Positions 1-11,066 of a stretch of DNA of 64,000 nucleotides are shown here, piece by piece. A program made the position numbers and the translations under genes. Origin of the DNA: Salvia splendens (lineage: Eukaryota; Streptophyta; Magnoliopsida; Lamiales; Lamiaceae). The stretch's first letter is position 1; every line of letters starts with the position of its first letter. Location: positions 32,502,293 through 32,566,292 of the forward strand of contig NC_056047.1 in the NCBI RefSeq assembly GCF_004379255.2. The letters run 5' to 3'. The notes under the pieces were generated by a model, which saw nothing but the letters and a program-made list of their open reading frames with translations, did no database searches and was not told where the DNA came from.

Positions 1-3000
1 GTCTAAGGCGGCCATGTTGATTTCGGTGCCTCGTTCCTCTGGCTTAAAGCCTAGCAGAGGAAAAAGGCAGGCACCGAACTCAGGACCGGCCAAGATAGCT
101 AAGGGAAAGAAGAAGAAGAGGGCTAACAAGAAGCCCACGGGAAAGTGTTTCAAGTGTGGAGAGAAGGGGCATTGGAAGCCAGACTGTCCTAAACAGGGCA
201 AGGATACAGGTATGCACCAGGCTCTAGTTGTCGAGTCTTGTGTGACTTCAACATCAATTTGCACTTGGGTTATTGACACAGGAGCCGCTGATCATATTTG
301 TTTTGATCCTGACTTAATGCAGGTGACAAGACGGCTACATGATCGTGAGATCGAAGTCCAACTGGGCGACGCTACCAAAGTGGCAGCCGTTGCAGTGGGA
401 GACATTTATTTGCGTTTTAGTAGTGATAGATTTTTTATTTTGAAGAATGTTTTGTTGATACCTTCTTTTAGAAGAAATTTAATTTCAGTTTCTAAATTGG
501 TTTATGATGGATATTCGATTTCTTTTAATGACAACTGCGTTATTAAGAAAGATGGTTCTTATATCTGTCGTGGTATCATGGAAAACAATCTGTATACAAT
601 CACTTCTACACGGTTTAATAATCGCAAATCAGAACTCAATACAACATCGAAAATTTCAAAGAAACGAAAGTAACCTTCAAGTTCAATGAACGAAACGTAC
701 TTGTGGCACCTTAGACTTGGTCATGCCAATGAAAGGAGGATCCATTCTCTTGTTCAACAAGATCTTATCAAAGGTCTAGAGGAGGAACCTTTTCATAAGT
801 GTGAGTCATGCTTAGAAGGCAAGATGACTAAGAGGCCTTTTAAGGCTAAGGGCAATAGGACCAAGGAAGTACTTGAGCTCGTTCATTCCGATGTATGTGG
901 ACCAATGTCTACTGAGGCAAGAGGTGGTTTTCGATACTTCCATCACTTTTATTGATGACTTCTCAAAATTTGGATATGTCTACTTGATGCGTCACAAGTC
1001 AGAGTCTTTTGACAAGTTTAAAGACTTTAAGACTCTTGTGGAGAAGTATCATGGGAAAAATATCAAATGCCTACGATCTGATCGTGGAGGCGAATACCTC
1101 AGTGCCGAATTTTTGGAATACTTATCGGAAGTGGGAATTGAATCCCAACTGACTGCGCCGGGCACGCCCCAGCAGAACTGCGTGGCTGAAAGAAGAAACA
1201 GGACCTTATTAAACATGGTTCGATCGATGATGAGTTATGCACGTCTGCCTATTTCGTTTTGGGGACATGCCTTGCTTTCTGCAAGCCAAATTTTAGACAA
1301 TTTACCATCAAAATCCGTACCTAAAACTCCATATGAGTTGTGGACTGGGAGTAAGCCCAATCTAGCACATCTCAAGGTTTGGGGTTGCCCAGCTCATGTA
1401 TTGGAAAAGGATCCAACTAAGCTAGGATCTAGGACGGAGGTATGTTTGTTTATAGGATACCCCAAAGGGACAAAAGGTTATGAATTCTTTAGTCTCCGAG
1501 ATAAGAAAGTCATTGTGAGCACTCACGCGACATTCTTAGAGGAAGACTATGTAATGAATCATAAACCCAGCAGTGAAGTGGCTCTTGATGAGCTAACTTC
1601 TGTCACAAGTTCCATTAACCAAGAACAAGTACCAAGTGTACAAACAATTCCCGAAACTTCAACTTCTACTCAAAATATTGTAGTGCTGCGCCGCAGTGGG
1701 AGGGTCTCACATGAGCCCGACAGATACATTGGTTTGGGGGAATCTATGGATCACTCCTCGGACAGCAATGTATTAGATCCCTAGAACTTTGCGGAAGCGC
1801 TGGCAGATGTCGATCATTGCGAATGGGTGAAAGCAATGGATTCGGAACTACAATCTATGATAGACAAAGACGTCTACGATTTGTCCGTCCTACCCGAAGG
1901 TTGTACTGCCATTGGGAGCAAGTGGATATATAAACGTAAACGTGGACCCAATGGACGAGTTAAAGTCTTCAAAGCAAGACTAGTGGCCAAGGGGTATACC
2001 CAAAAGGAAGGCATCGATTATGATGAGACCTTCTCCCCAGTGGTCATGCTCAAATCGATCCGGATACTGTTGTGTATTGCAGCTTATATGGATTGGGATG
2101 TATGGCAGATGGACGTTAAGACTGCGTTTCTCAACGGCAGTCTTGAGGAGACCATCTACATGGAACAACCCGAATGATATGCCATAAAGGGCAAAGAACA
2201 CATGGTTTGGAAGCTTAATAAGGCCATTTATAGCCTCAAGCAAGCATCTAGATCGTGGAACCAATGTTTCGATCAAACTGTTTGCAAGTTTGGATTCGAA
2301 AAGTGCCCAAGTGAAAGTTGTATGTATAAGAAAGTTGATAAGGGGAATGTAGTGTTCTTAGTTTTATATGTAGATGACATTCTTCTAATTGGAAACAATA
2401 AAAAGATGTTGTCATCAGTTCGAACATGGTTGTCGAACCAGTTCGAGATGAAGGATATGGGAGACGCGGGACACATCCTCGGGATCAAGATTCTTCGGAA
2501 TCGAGAGAAAAAGATGTTGTGCTTATCTCAAGAATCTTACATCGAAATAGTACTTAGTCGTTTTAGCATGCAGGATGCCAAGAAAGGTTTCTTACCTTTT
2601 AGACATGGCATCCATTTATCTCAAGAGATGTGCCCTAAAACGCAGTCTGAGATACAGGAAATGAGAAGGATTCCATATGCTTCAGCAGTTGGAAGTCTCA
2701 TGTATGCTATGCTTTGTACTATACCTGATATTTGCTTTGTTGTTGGCATGGTGGCAAGATATCAGTCGAATCCGGGCCAAGGACATTGGACTGTCGTAAA
2801 GAACATACTCAAGTACCTTAAACGGACTAAGGACAATGCTCTAGTTTACAATGCAGTCGAGCTCTGTCCTTTGGGATATACTGACTCAGACTCTCAAGCT
2901 GATCAGGACTCGAGAAAATCTACTTCAGGATATGTGTTCACCTTATAAGGTGAAGCCGTAATTTGGAAGAGTGTGAAGCAGAAATGCATCGCGGACTCGA

Positions 3001-3365
3001 CCATGGAAGCCGAGTATGTGGCCGCTTCGGAGGCTACAAAAGAGGCGGTATGGTTCAAGAACTTCCTTATGGATTTAGGTATGGTTTCGAATCTTCCCAA
3101 AAGCATCACCATTTATTGTGACAATTCTGGTGTTGTGGCAAACTCGAAAGAACCAAGAGCTCACAAAGTGAGCAAACACATAGAGCGGAAGTATCATATC
3201 ATTAGAGATATAGTGCAGAGAGGAGACATAAAAGTGGTCAAGATTGCGTCAGAGAACAACCTGGCAGATCCTTTTACAAAGGCTTTGGCGGTGAAACCGT
3301 TCGAATGCCACGTTGAAGGGATGGGAGTTCGACTCATTCAAGACCTCAACTCGCTTTCAGTATAA
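1..3365 (+). mobile_element. Ty1/copia LTR retrotransposon, 5'-truncated by window edge
   Basis: The segment reads in copia order on the plus strand: gag zinc knuckle, aspartic protease, GAG-pre-integrase, integrase, reverse transcriptase, RNase H. The 5' LTR and most of gag lie outside the window. After the RNase H stop there is a purine-rich stretch (agtgggagaaa, about 3364-3374), as expected of a polypurine tract, but I see no clear 3' LTR; the following sequence looks like MITE debris. The element is therefore an old, degraded copy. Confidence 0.9.
14..3365 (+). pseudogene. copia Gag-Pol polyprotein, broken
   Basis: The translation shows a CCHC zinc knuckle (CFKCGEKGHWKPDC, about 155-200), a protease motif (WVIDTGAADHICF, 265-303), a GAG-pre-integrase block (WHLRLGH, near 700), an integrase core (TPQQNCVAERRNRTL near 1170), an RT block ending in the catalytic YVDDILL (near 2365), and a copia RNase H (3000-3330). 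It cannot make one protein. There are in-frame stops at 671 (TAA), 1782 (TAG), 2175 (TGA in the usual EQPEG motif) and 2946 (TAA). One extra C at about 940-941 shifts the frame in the integrase between RYF and ITFIDDFS. The true start lies upstream of the window. The family assignment is secure; the lineage within copia is not. Confidence 0.92.
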
Positions 3366-3439
3366 GTGGGAGAAATTTAGACGTGTGCACTACCATTTTG
3401 TATACTCGAAAGCTATTGTGGATGCTCTAAGATAGATGT

Positions 3440-3592
3440 AAAGAAAAAAAGTAATTAAAGTATTGTTAGTGGAAAATTGGTCCGATCTCCTCAGAGTGAA
3501 AAGAGTTTCCAAAATTGAAAAGTGCATATTCTTGTGGAACGGACGAAAAAGGAAAAAGTGCATATTCTTGAGGGACAGAGAGAGTATAATTT
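3440..3592. repeat. Stowaway-like MITE remnant
   Basis: The stretch holds two copies of an AAGTGCATATTCTTG block and ends GAGGGACAGAGAGAGTATA. Read on the other strand it resembles the MITE that flanks the Athila-like element at 48741-48848 and 61514-61630, which also carries the AATATGCACTTT block. The left end is missing or degraded. Confidence 0.5.
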
Positions 3593-3835
3593 AATTTAAA
3601 TTTTTGATATAATGTTGTGGGATTAATGTGTAATTTAATAAGTGTGTAGGTGTAATTGAAAAGGTATAAAAAATATAGGTAGATATGGAATATTTTTTTG
3701 GGTTTGAGTTTGGTGTAAATGATTTAATTCTTTTGGTTTTGAGTTTGGTGTAAATAATTGAAGTAAAATTATTTTTGGTGTTAACGTATACCTAAAAATG
3801 GATTTGAGTTTGGTGTAAATGGTTGGAAATAACCT

Positions 3836-4739
3836 AAGACCATCTCCAACAGGAGTAGAAGAATGCCTCCAACGGTACTGCAAAACCAATCTCACTATAA
3901 GTTTTTGAATAAAAAATACATATCTTTAAGTTTGCACTAAAAGTATACCAAAAATACTTTTTAGATTTTGATTTATTGTATTCAAACCCAAATCAATTTA
4001 TATTTATCAAAATAGAAGAAGGAAAGGAATAGATTTTGATTTATTGTATTCAAACCCAAATCAATTTATATTTATCAAAATAGAAGAAGGAAAGGAAGAG
4101 AAATTAAAAATTAGGGACAGAAGAAAGCAGCGGCAGGCGCGGAGAAGAAGATGTCGAATATTAACCTAATTTGGTTTATTAATATTTGGTTGTTTATTAA
4201 TTAGTGGGCTACCCCATATTAGTATATACCATAAGTTAATACTATTATCAGAGTAATTGGAAAAAGTTATTCTATAATTTAACTAAACAAAAGACGATAA
4301 CTGTTTTATTTTGTTCGCAAATAGAGAATCCAGTTTTGCTTTGAATATAACTGGTTAGTTATATTAATACTATAGGTACATTAATATTATTCACGTACAT
4401 AATTCAATATTAAGAATTGTTTGTTTTAAATTTTTTAAAATCATGTAATTTTTTTATTTTATAAAATAATTGATTTCATATATAGTTTTATTAATTAATA
4501 AATCTAACTATAATAATATTATTTAATTTAATTTAATTTAAGTTATTGAAAGTGTTATGGGGTTTGTGTGTAATTTATATAAAATATATAACTATGATTG
4601 TAAAGTATGAAAAGTAAGTGGGTGGGGAATATACTTTAGAGTTTGAGTTTAGTGTACATAATTAGAGTAAAATCAATATTTAGTGTGACATTTACATTAA
4701 AATGGGTTTGAGTATTGTGTAATGGTTGGAGATGCTCTA
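3836..4739. repeat. AT-rich MITE-like element with imperfect inverted ends
   Basis: The left end reads CTAAGACCATCTCCAAC and the right end GGTTGGAGATGCTCTAA, which pair imperfectly as terminal inverted repeats of PIF/Harbinger type. No coding sequence is visible inside. The sequence just left of it (3617-3837) resembles the inner right part (about 4550-4737), including the phrase GTTTGAGTTTGGTGTA. This suggests two related elements or an internal duplication. Confidence 0.45.
3962..4097. repeat. tandem duplication, two 68-bp units
   Basis: The unit starting TAGATTTTGATTTATTG at 3962 repeats at 4030 with no mismatch that I can see. It lies inside the MITE-like element and has no coding content. 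Confidence 0.9.
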
Positions 4740-4911
4740 AATGCCAAACATGAGTCACGGTACCAAACACTTAGTGATGTTTATATAACTCATCTATGTA
4801 GGACTTATCTAGGCTAACCAAGCAAACATTAACATTATTTTAACTATCATTCTCGTTATTTTTCTTATTTTATTAATTATATATTAATTTTCGTGTTATT
4901 TTAAATATATA

Positions 4912-5154
4912 CTCCCTCCGTCCCACGTTACTTGAGACGTTTCTTTTCGGCACGAGATTTAAGAAAGTTGTATTTAGTGAGTTAAATAAAGTAAGGGAGA
5001 GAATAAAGTAAGATAAAGAAGAGAGAGTAAAATAAAAGAAAGAATAAAGTAGATGTGATTAGATGTTTTGTTTTTAGCTAAAAAGATAAATGACTCAAGT
5101 AACTTGGGACAACCCAAAGAAGAATATGACTCAAGTAACTTGGGATGGAGGAAG
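4912..5154. mobile_element. Stowaway MITE (Tc1/mariner type)
   Basis: The left end CTCCCTCCGTCCCACG, preceded by TA, matches the right end as an inverted repeat (CTTCCTCCATCCCAAG on the other strand). The inner arm is extended by ACTTGAGAC/ACTTGAGTC. The right end carries the arm block TGACTCAAGTAACTTGGGA twice, 36 bp apart (5091 and 5127). There are no coding sequences. Confidence 0.85.
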
Positions 5155-5571
5155 AATATTATTACGAGACGTTTAATTCCTTTTATCAATTGAACTCGAA
5201 AATCAAAGTGTTGGATTTTTTAACTTGAAGAAACATCTTGAAAATGAGACGCGTTGACCGTAAAGTGCACCTCTTCTCTCTCTTAGAGCATGCACAACGA
5301 TGAGCAGGACTGCGTCCGTCCGTCCGTGCCAGCAACACAGAGACGTTGTCCACCACTGGCACGGCGCTGCTCGATGCATCGAGCACGTTCATGCCAGCGA
5401 GCAGGCGACGTGGCAGCGTGCGGTTGACCAATGGCATATCCGTTAGAAAAACATTTTTTTTATTTTTTTCAAAAATAAAAAATAATACCAAAAAAAAATC
5501 CCACTCCCAAAAAATGGCCGTTTTTTTGGCCCGTTTTTCTGTATATTTTTTATTTTTTTTTTCAAAATCAT

Positions 5572-5581
5572 CTATAAATAC
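5572..5581 (+). promoter_or_regulatory. TATA box of element A transposase
   Basis: CTATAAATAC lies 106 bp before the transposase ATG. The same TATA string precedes the ORF in the ORF1-only elements. Confidence 0.55.
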
Positions 5582-5686
5582 ACACATTCATCATCCATTT
5601 TTCACATCAAATCATCTCTCATTCATCTCTCATTCATATTTTTCATACAACTTATCTACACCTTCATCTTTCACTCAAAACCTCAA

Positions 5687-6975
5687 ATGGATTTCACCCA
5701 TTTCATTGCGGAAGCGGAGCGCGAAGAACAAGAATACTACGAACAACATCGTGCCGCTTATGAAGCATATGTCGCAACGAATACCCCCGCCCCTCCTCCT
5801 CATCAACCAAGTAGATCAACTCACCGCTACATCCATCGTGACTGGGAGGGAGCCCACGAAAGGCTCGTTGCCGACTATTTTGCCGACCCGCCGCGGTTTT
5901 CGGAAGATTACTTTAGGCGCCGTTTTCGCATGTCAAAGCGCTTGTTTATGCGTATTGTCAACACATTGTCCGCCCGTGTTGAATTCTTCCACACAGGTCC
6001 AGATGCAGCCGGTCGGCAAAGTATCTCGGTGTTGCAGAAGTGTACGTGTGTCATCCGACAACTCGCTACTAGGCAAACGGATGACCTCTTCGACGAGTAT
6101 TTGCATGTCCGCGAGTCCACTAGAATCATTTGTCTTAAAAATTTTTGCGAGGGCGTTCGTACAGCTTTCGGTGATGAATTCCTTCGGGCACCCACCACCG
6201 ATGATTGCCACCGGTTGCTTCGTCTTCACGAATCAGTCCATGGCTTTCCCGGAATTCTTGGCAGCATTGACTGCATGCATTGGAGGTGGAAGAATTGCCC
6301 GACTGCTTGGAAGGGGCAACACTTAAGCGACCACAAAGGTGGCGGCCCAACACTTATCCTTGAAGCGGTCGCCGACTACCGCATATGGATTTGACATGTA
6401 TATTTCGGTGTTGCCGGATCCAACAACGACTTGAACGTGCTCTATTCTTCACCCATTTTCAATGATGTGTTGAATGGTGTAGCACCGGCGATCGACTTCA
6501 CCGTCAACGGAAATGTATACCACATGGGTTACTATCTCGCCGATGGTATCTACCCAAGGTGGTCGACTTTCGTGAAGACGCTCAGCAACCCGCAAGACCC
6601 GAGACGGGTTCTTTTTGCGCTGCGTCAAGAGTCCGTGCGGAAAGACGTCGAAAGAGCCTTTGGGGTCCTTCAAGCCTGATTCAACATTGTGAAGGCCCCG
6701 GCTCGGCTGTGGTACGTGAATAATATCGCCGACATCATGTACACGTGTATTATCTTACACAACATGATTATAGCTGACGAAGGACCGAGGGCGGCTAGCT
6801 TCTATGACGAGGATGAAGCCGGAAGCTCAAGCGCGAAGTCTCCTCACGCCGAGGTGTGCATACGACGGTGAATGAGAGGATCGAAACAAGGCACACAATG
6901 CACGATACCCGAACGCACGTTGAGCTACAAGAAGACCTAATCAAACACATGTGGGCGAAATTCGGCAACGAGTAA
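5687..6975 (+). pseudogene. Harbinger DDE transposase (plant transposon protein family), broken
   Basis: The protein starts MDFTHFIAEAEREEQ and carries the usual landmarks: RRRFRMSKRLFMRIV, GSIDCMHWRWKNCP (first catalytic Asp), AGSNNDLNVL (second Asp), and DVERAFGVLQ (catalytic Glu). All three catalytic residues remain. It is disabled by TGA at 6392 where Trp is expected (RIWI-W-H), by TGA at 6677 after GVLQA, and by a frameshift near 6853-6865. In the correct frame after that shift the C-terminus reads LQEDLIKHMWAKFGNE and stops at 6973-6975. Elements at 28832 and 40619 encode related proteins. Confidence 0.9.
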
Positions 6976-7269
6976 TGGATTTTTTTAATTTTATGAATTT
7001 AATTATGTAATTTTTAATTTTTAGGATTTTAATTATGTAATTTTTAATTTTTAATGCATTTTGTAATATTATTCCGGGTATGTGTAATGTATTTTAATTT
7101 TGTGGAAATGTTTTTATTTAAATTGAATAATGAAATGGTGGGACCCTTGTGCTCGTCTTTGCGGAAGAGCACAGCTGGGTGTTGTGCTCTTGCCTAAGAG
7201 TATGCAGAAAAAGTGGAGCCGGACTCACAACCGTGCTCGTTGGTAAGAGCACGGTTGTGGGCGCTCTTA

Positions 7270-7590
7270 CAAGTGATGGTTGAAAATTTGACCAAATTTT
7301 GCGAATCAAGCCGGATTCTTGTCACGAAAGGTATCATCTTCTTCAACCGCCTTTACACAAAATATATACCACATGTTTAGCTATTTCATAGATATTCCCA
7401 AATTAGATAAAAATTCAGCTTTAGTTGCTGTAAAATTTCATTTTTTCTTGCTGCCTGATGCCCCAAAATTTGCTTCTTCCTACTTTTATTAATACTCCAT
7501 CATAATTATGAATCGTAGTTTAATTTTATACTGTATTGCTCAGTGATGACTGTTAGTTACATATTGTGTTGAGAAGTGACATCTTGATCT
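7270..7590. other. intergenic spacer between two Harbinger elements
   Basis: This is AT-rich DNA of about 320 bp. I see no gene, repeat or RNA in it. Confidence 0.6.
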
Positions 7591-7789
7591 TAAGAGCACC
7601 CGCAACGCGTGCCGAAACCGTTCCGCGTGCCGTTCCGCCGGAACGGTTTCGCCGCGGAACGCGTTGCGGCGCTGCATTCCGCTCCCGTCCCGTTCCCATT
7701 CCGTGCCGGGTGCCGACGGCACGTAACGCGGCACGGAACAAGCCGCCACGCGCCTGGGCGACGTGGCCGATCCCCGTGCGTGCGTGCTT

Positions 7790-7976
7790 CCCACTCGCCG
7801 GCCCGCGAGTGGGACACGTCAGCAATGACGCAATAATTATTTTTTTTTTATAAAAATCGAATTTTAAAAAAAAAAAAAAAATTTTTTAAACGGTAACATT
7901 ACCGTTTTTTTTAACTTTTTCTTAATTTTTTTAATTTTTATTTTTATTTTCTTATTCTATAAATACACCTAATTCA
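7790..7976 (+). promoter_or_regulatory. conserved 5' control module of element B1
   Basis: The module consists of a GC palindrome (7790-7813, arms CCCACTCGC and GCGAGTGGG), then ATGACGCAAT, a T-rich tract, a second palindrome at 7889-7906 (AACGGTAACATTACCGTT), and a TATA box CTATAAATAC at 7967-7976. The ATG follows 85 bp later. The same parts in the same order occur in element B2 and in element C. Their function as binding sites is inferred. Confidence 0.6.
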
Positions 7977-8060
7977 TTCATTTTATACACAACTACACAT
8001 CTATTCTTCCTACATCAACATCAATTTCTCTCCAATTTTCATATTCTATCTCTTCAAAAA

Positions 8061-9005
8061 ATGTCCGGCGACGGCAATTACGGTGGTGGCGGCGCCGGAG
8101 GGTGGGATCTCAACGCGTTCGGCGATTGGGAGACCATGTACAACACACTTGGTGGTTCTGGGTCATCGACGCCGGGCACGCAGGGGTCGGCGACGCCGGG
8201 TGGGTACCAACCACCCACTTTCGATGTGGATGCCTACGCTCGAGGCGCCTGGCTCACCGTCTCATATGATCCCATCGTCGGCAACCAACAAGCCGCCAAG
8301 TGCTTCTGGGAAAAGGTCCGTGATGTCTACCACGAGACTAAGCCGAAAGGGGCCCGGAAGCGCAAATATACAATGCTTCGTGCTCACTTTGGCCGAGTCG
8401 ATTTACAGGTCAAAAAATTCTGCGGGATCTACTCCTCCGAAGCGGCGCACTACCAAAGCGGAGCTTCGGGCGCCGACATACTGAGGGCGGCTATGCGCGC
8501 CTTCCACCAGGACACCGGTGTACAGTTCAAATATGTTGATATTTGGCAGCTCGTCAAGGACGAGGAAAGGTGGGCCGGTGGTGTCCGCTCCAGCTCGGGA
8601 TCAACCTCAAAGCGGACGAAGCACACGACGAGCGGCCAGTACTCGTCTGGTGACACCGATGCGCCCAGTGATCGTGGCACGCAGGAGGTTGGGGTTACGG
8701 CCGCCGAGTACGAGGGATCTAGCCGTGGGCGCCGTCGTCCGCAAGGGACGAAGGCGGCGAAAGCGGCTAGAGCGAGGAAGGGCCGAGGAGAATCAAGCCA
8801 GTCGGCCTCGGGATCGGGCTCACAAGGAGGCTCGAACACACTTATGGTGGCGTACATAACCGCCACAATGGCGGACACTTCCCGCTTCTCGTACGCCCAA
8901 TTCACGGCCTGGTGGAACGGAATTGTGCATATGGCAGGACTACTTGGTCTTCCCCCTCCCCCTAAACCTCGACCGCCTCCGAAGGATGATTCGCCGGCGG
9001 AGTAG
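8061..9005 (+). CDS. Harbinger ORF1, Myb/SANT-like protein, internal deletion (314 aa)
   Basis: The reading frame is open from MSGDGNYGGGGAGGWD to the stop at 9003. It has a Gly-rich N-terminus, then a trihelix/SANT-like region (AWLTVSYDPIVGNQQA, FWEKVRDVYHE, AHFGRVDLQVKKFCGIY, DILRAAMRAFHQDTG, FKYVDIWQLVKDEERW). A basic Ser/Arg-rich tail with possible nuclear-localisation clusters and a short hydrophobic C-terminus follow. This domain order is typical of PIF/Harbinger ORF1 and NAM-associated plant proteins. Compared with the 378-aa copy at 38898-40034, 64 residues are missing in frame after DAYARG (junction about 8246). The lost part includes an acidic stretch and the first SANT helix (TNEETKAVYT). 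DNA binding is therefore probably impaired. Confidence 0.85.
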   Translation: MSGDGNYGGGGAGGWDLNAFGDWETMYNTLGGSGSSTPGTQGSATPGGYQPPTFDVDAYARGAWLTVSYDPIVGNQQAAKCFWEKVRDVYHETKPKGARKRKYTMLRAHFGRVDLQVKKFCGIYSSEAAHYQSGASGADILRAAMRAFHQDTGVQFKYVDIWQLVKDEERWAGGVRSSSGSTSKRTKHTTSGQYSSGDTDAPSDRGTQEVGVTAAEYEGSSRGRRRPQGTKAAKAARARKGRGESSQSASGSGSQGGSNTLMVAYITATMADTSRFSYAQFTAWWNGIVHMAGLLGLPPPPKPRPPPKDDSPAE

Positions 9006-9393
9006 TTTTTTTATTTTCCCACGTTTAATTGTGTGTTTTTTATTGTGTGTTTTTTATTTTTTTAGGATTTGAATTGTGTGTTTTTTTTAATTTTTTTAAG
9101 TTTAAGTTGTAATTTTTTTTAATATTGTGTGTTTTTTAATAAAGTATGTTTGTTTTTTAATAAAGTATGTTTGTAGTGTGTTTATTTAATTTAATTTAGT
9201 TGGAAATAAAAATAAAAATTGAAATAGAATGAATAGTAATTTAAGGAACGGTTAAGGAACGGTTAAGGAACGGAGGGTTGCAGGTTCCGTTCCTTAGTTA
9301 AGGAATGGAGTAAAAAAGTACAGTGGGGCCCTCAAATAGTGGTTTAAGGAACGGTATAGGAACGGTATAGGAACAGCGTTGTGGATGGCCTAA

Positions 9394-9813
9394 ATACTAG
9401 AATCGGTTCGGTTTGCAGGTACGTATCTTGAGATTAAATACTTCAAGAGATTGAATCCAACAACTGAATCCTAGATGGATAATTAGTCCTAGACAATCCT
9501 CTAACTACTATAATCTCATAACTTAATCATACGGTTTACAAGATTGTATCCCGATATTAATTAAATTCAATCCCACAACTCAATACTAGATGGATAATCA
9601 TGGGATAATTAGTCATAGCTAACCTCCAATGACTAAAATGATCTCACAACTCAATCCAAGATTATGTCTTAGTATTATTTTATATAGGAAACCGAACACC
9701 ACCTATTAGTACTATTTTATCTAGAAACTGAACACTGCACTGCCTAATTGGATGTTTTTATATTTCCTACAATAGATTGTAGAAATACGTAAGATTTCAT
9801 TCTTAGCCTAAAT
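9394..9813. repeat. intergenic DNA with imperfect repeats
   Basis: The phrase CTAGATGGATAAT occurs at about 9471 and 9586 with similar sequence after it. A block ending ACCGAACACCACCTATTAGTACTATTTTAT is followed by a similar one. The stretch looks like an old MITE. No coding sequence is seen. Confidence 0.4.
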
Positions 9814-10745
9814 ATGGCTCAACCTTTGGGTGCTGATTATTGGAGCTATTATGGTAATGGTATTGGGAGGGACAATGCATGTGGACCTGGATTTCCTGGG
9901 TTGAAGAAGAGAAATCATCATCTTGGATATTGATCGATACCAAAGGGAACTCGGAAGTAACCTAGTGTGATGAGACGCTGTTTGCTGGCTTCCAGAGATC
10001 TAAGACTCTTGGATCCTTTGATTATCCATCCTCAATATTAGATTATCGTTGTAGTTGCATTATCACCACCGCTGATGAGGTTACTTGTTTCCTTTATGTA
10101 TGTGTACGATATAATTTTGTATGTGGGTCGGTCAGAGTTGAGAGCTTTGGAGCATACATGTATGTCACTTGAATCCAATATCCATGAATTTGGTAGAATT
10201 GGATATATATATCCTGTGCTGGACGAATTGGCCTAGCCTTGACTCAGCGAGTGCAAAAGGTGAAATTATTGCTGGCAAAGCCTAACATAAACATGGACAA
10301 TTTTGATATATTTGTTGAATACCAGGTTTGTGATGAAATCGAGCATCTGATGGTGACATGGCGGAAATGTATCTGACTGAGAAGAAGGAAAGAAGGGATG
10401 TGTGCAATCAAATGAATGATCCACTAAACATGGAAGCCTCTCGAGCTCATCTTCTGCGTGCTGGAGAAAATATCGCTAAACTCGAGATGTTACTCGAACC
10501 ATACTTTGTTGGCATAGACAGACAACACACACTCAAATTAATGTGGTGCAGCTTAAAGAGTATATTGATCAGGCAACAATCAGTTATCACATCTTTTATT
10601 TCAAGTAATACTTAATCATTAATGTCTAACTTGATCTTGCTTCTGTCAGAATCAGCTGATTAAATTCGAGTTGCTTCTCAGAGCTGCTACCTTTGTGTTT
10701 GCCGCCGTGGCAACACACTGTATTCGACGACATACTTGTCGTGTT
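9814..10745 (+). pseudogene. MRS2/CorA-type Mg2+ transporter pseudogene
   Basis: Short blocks in several frames match plant MRS2 (MGT) transporters in the correct order: MRRCLLASRDLRLLDPL (9970-10020), IITTADEV (about 10059), YPVLDEL (10210-10230), LTQRVQKV (about 10238), DMAEMYLTEKKERRD (10356-10400), ENIAKLEMLLEPYFVGID (about 10463-10518), LKEYID, and NQLIKFELLLRAATFVFAAVA (10652-10714). Stops and frameshifts separate the blocks and some intron-like gaps remain. The GMN signature that should follow the last block is not found. The family is membrane-embedded and moves magnesium; this copy cannot. Confidence 0.75.
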
Positions 10746-11061
10746 GTATGGCTTATTTTTGACCTATTTCTGGAACAAAAAAGTCAGCCCTTATTAGCGG
10801 ACCTACTGCATTTCCTAGTTTTTATTGAGTTCTTGCAGTTTCCCACCATCTTAATCGAAAACTAGAATTGAAACCGGAGCCTGCTTTCCCTTTCTCGAGT
10901 ATCTACTAGCATTTCCGACTCATCAATGCCTTCATGGAACTCTCATTGGAGTCATAGTCTGCGTTCCTGTATTCCGTTGGTTGAGTCAGCCAGATTCCCC
11001 GTGGTTGGTTCTCTTAAGGTACGACTTCTCTCTTGTCGCATATGCAGGTAGGTCTGTGGTG
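10746..11061. other. unassigned DNA left of the copia insertion
   Basis: The segment may include decayed 3' parts of the MRS2 pseudogene. One frame near 10915-11030 is open (AFPTHQCLHGTLIGV) but I do not recognise it. The copia TSD AGCCT (11062-11066) closes the segment. Confidence 0.3.
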
Positions 11062-11066
11062 AGCCT

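Larger units (their letters stand above)
5286..7266 (+). mobile_element. PIF/Harbinger element A, transposase-only
   Basis: The element is flanked by TTA at 5283-5285 and 7267-7269. Its ends pair as inverted repeats, GAGCATGCACAAC on the left and GAGCGCCCACAAC on the right (read from the opposite strand). The 5' end carries CGTCCGTCCGTCC-like subterminal sequence. The only gene is a Harbinger-type transposase; no Myb/SANT ORF1 is present. The length is 1981 bp. Confidence 0.88.
7594..9390 (+). mobile_element. Harbinger-type element B1, ORF1-only, internally deleted copy
   Basis: TAA flanks the element at 7591-7593 and 9391-9393. The left end is GAGCACCCGCAACGC and the right end read inward from the other strand is GGCCATCCACAACGC, 11 of 15 matching. 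GC-rich DNA with many CCGTTCC/GGAACGG copies fills the first 230 bp, and GGAACGGTTAAGGAACGG repeats sit at the right end. It encodes only the Myb/SANT-like partner protein. It is nearly identical to the inverted copy at 38514-40501 except for a deletion of about 192 bp. Confidence 0.9.

Noticed and set aside
7540..7853. Several overlapping open frames on both strands, rich in Arg, Pro and Ala
   Set aside because: They lie in the GC-rich subterminal repeats of element B1 and recur identically in B2 (40259-40611). Low stop-codon density in GC-rich palindromic DNA explains them.
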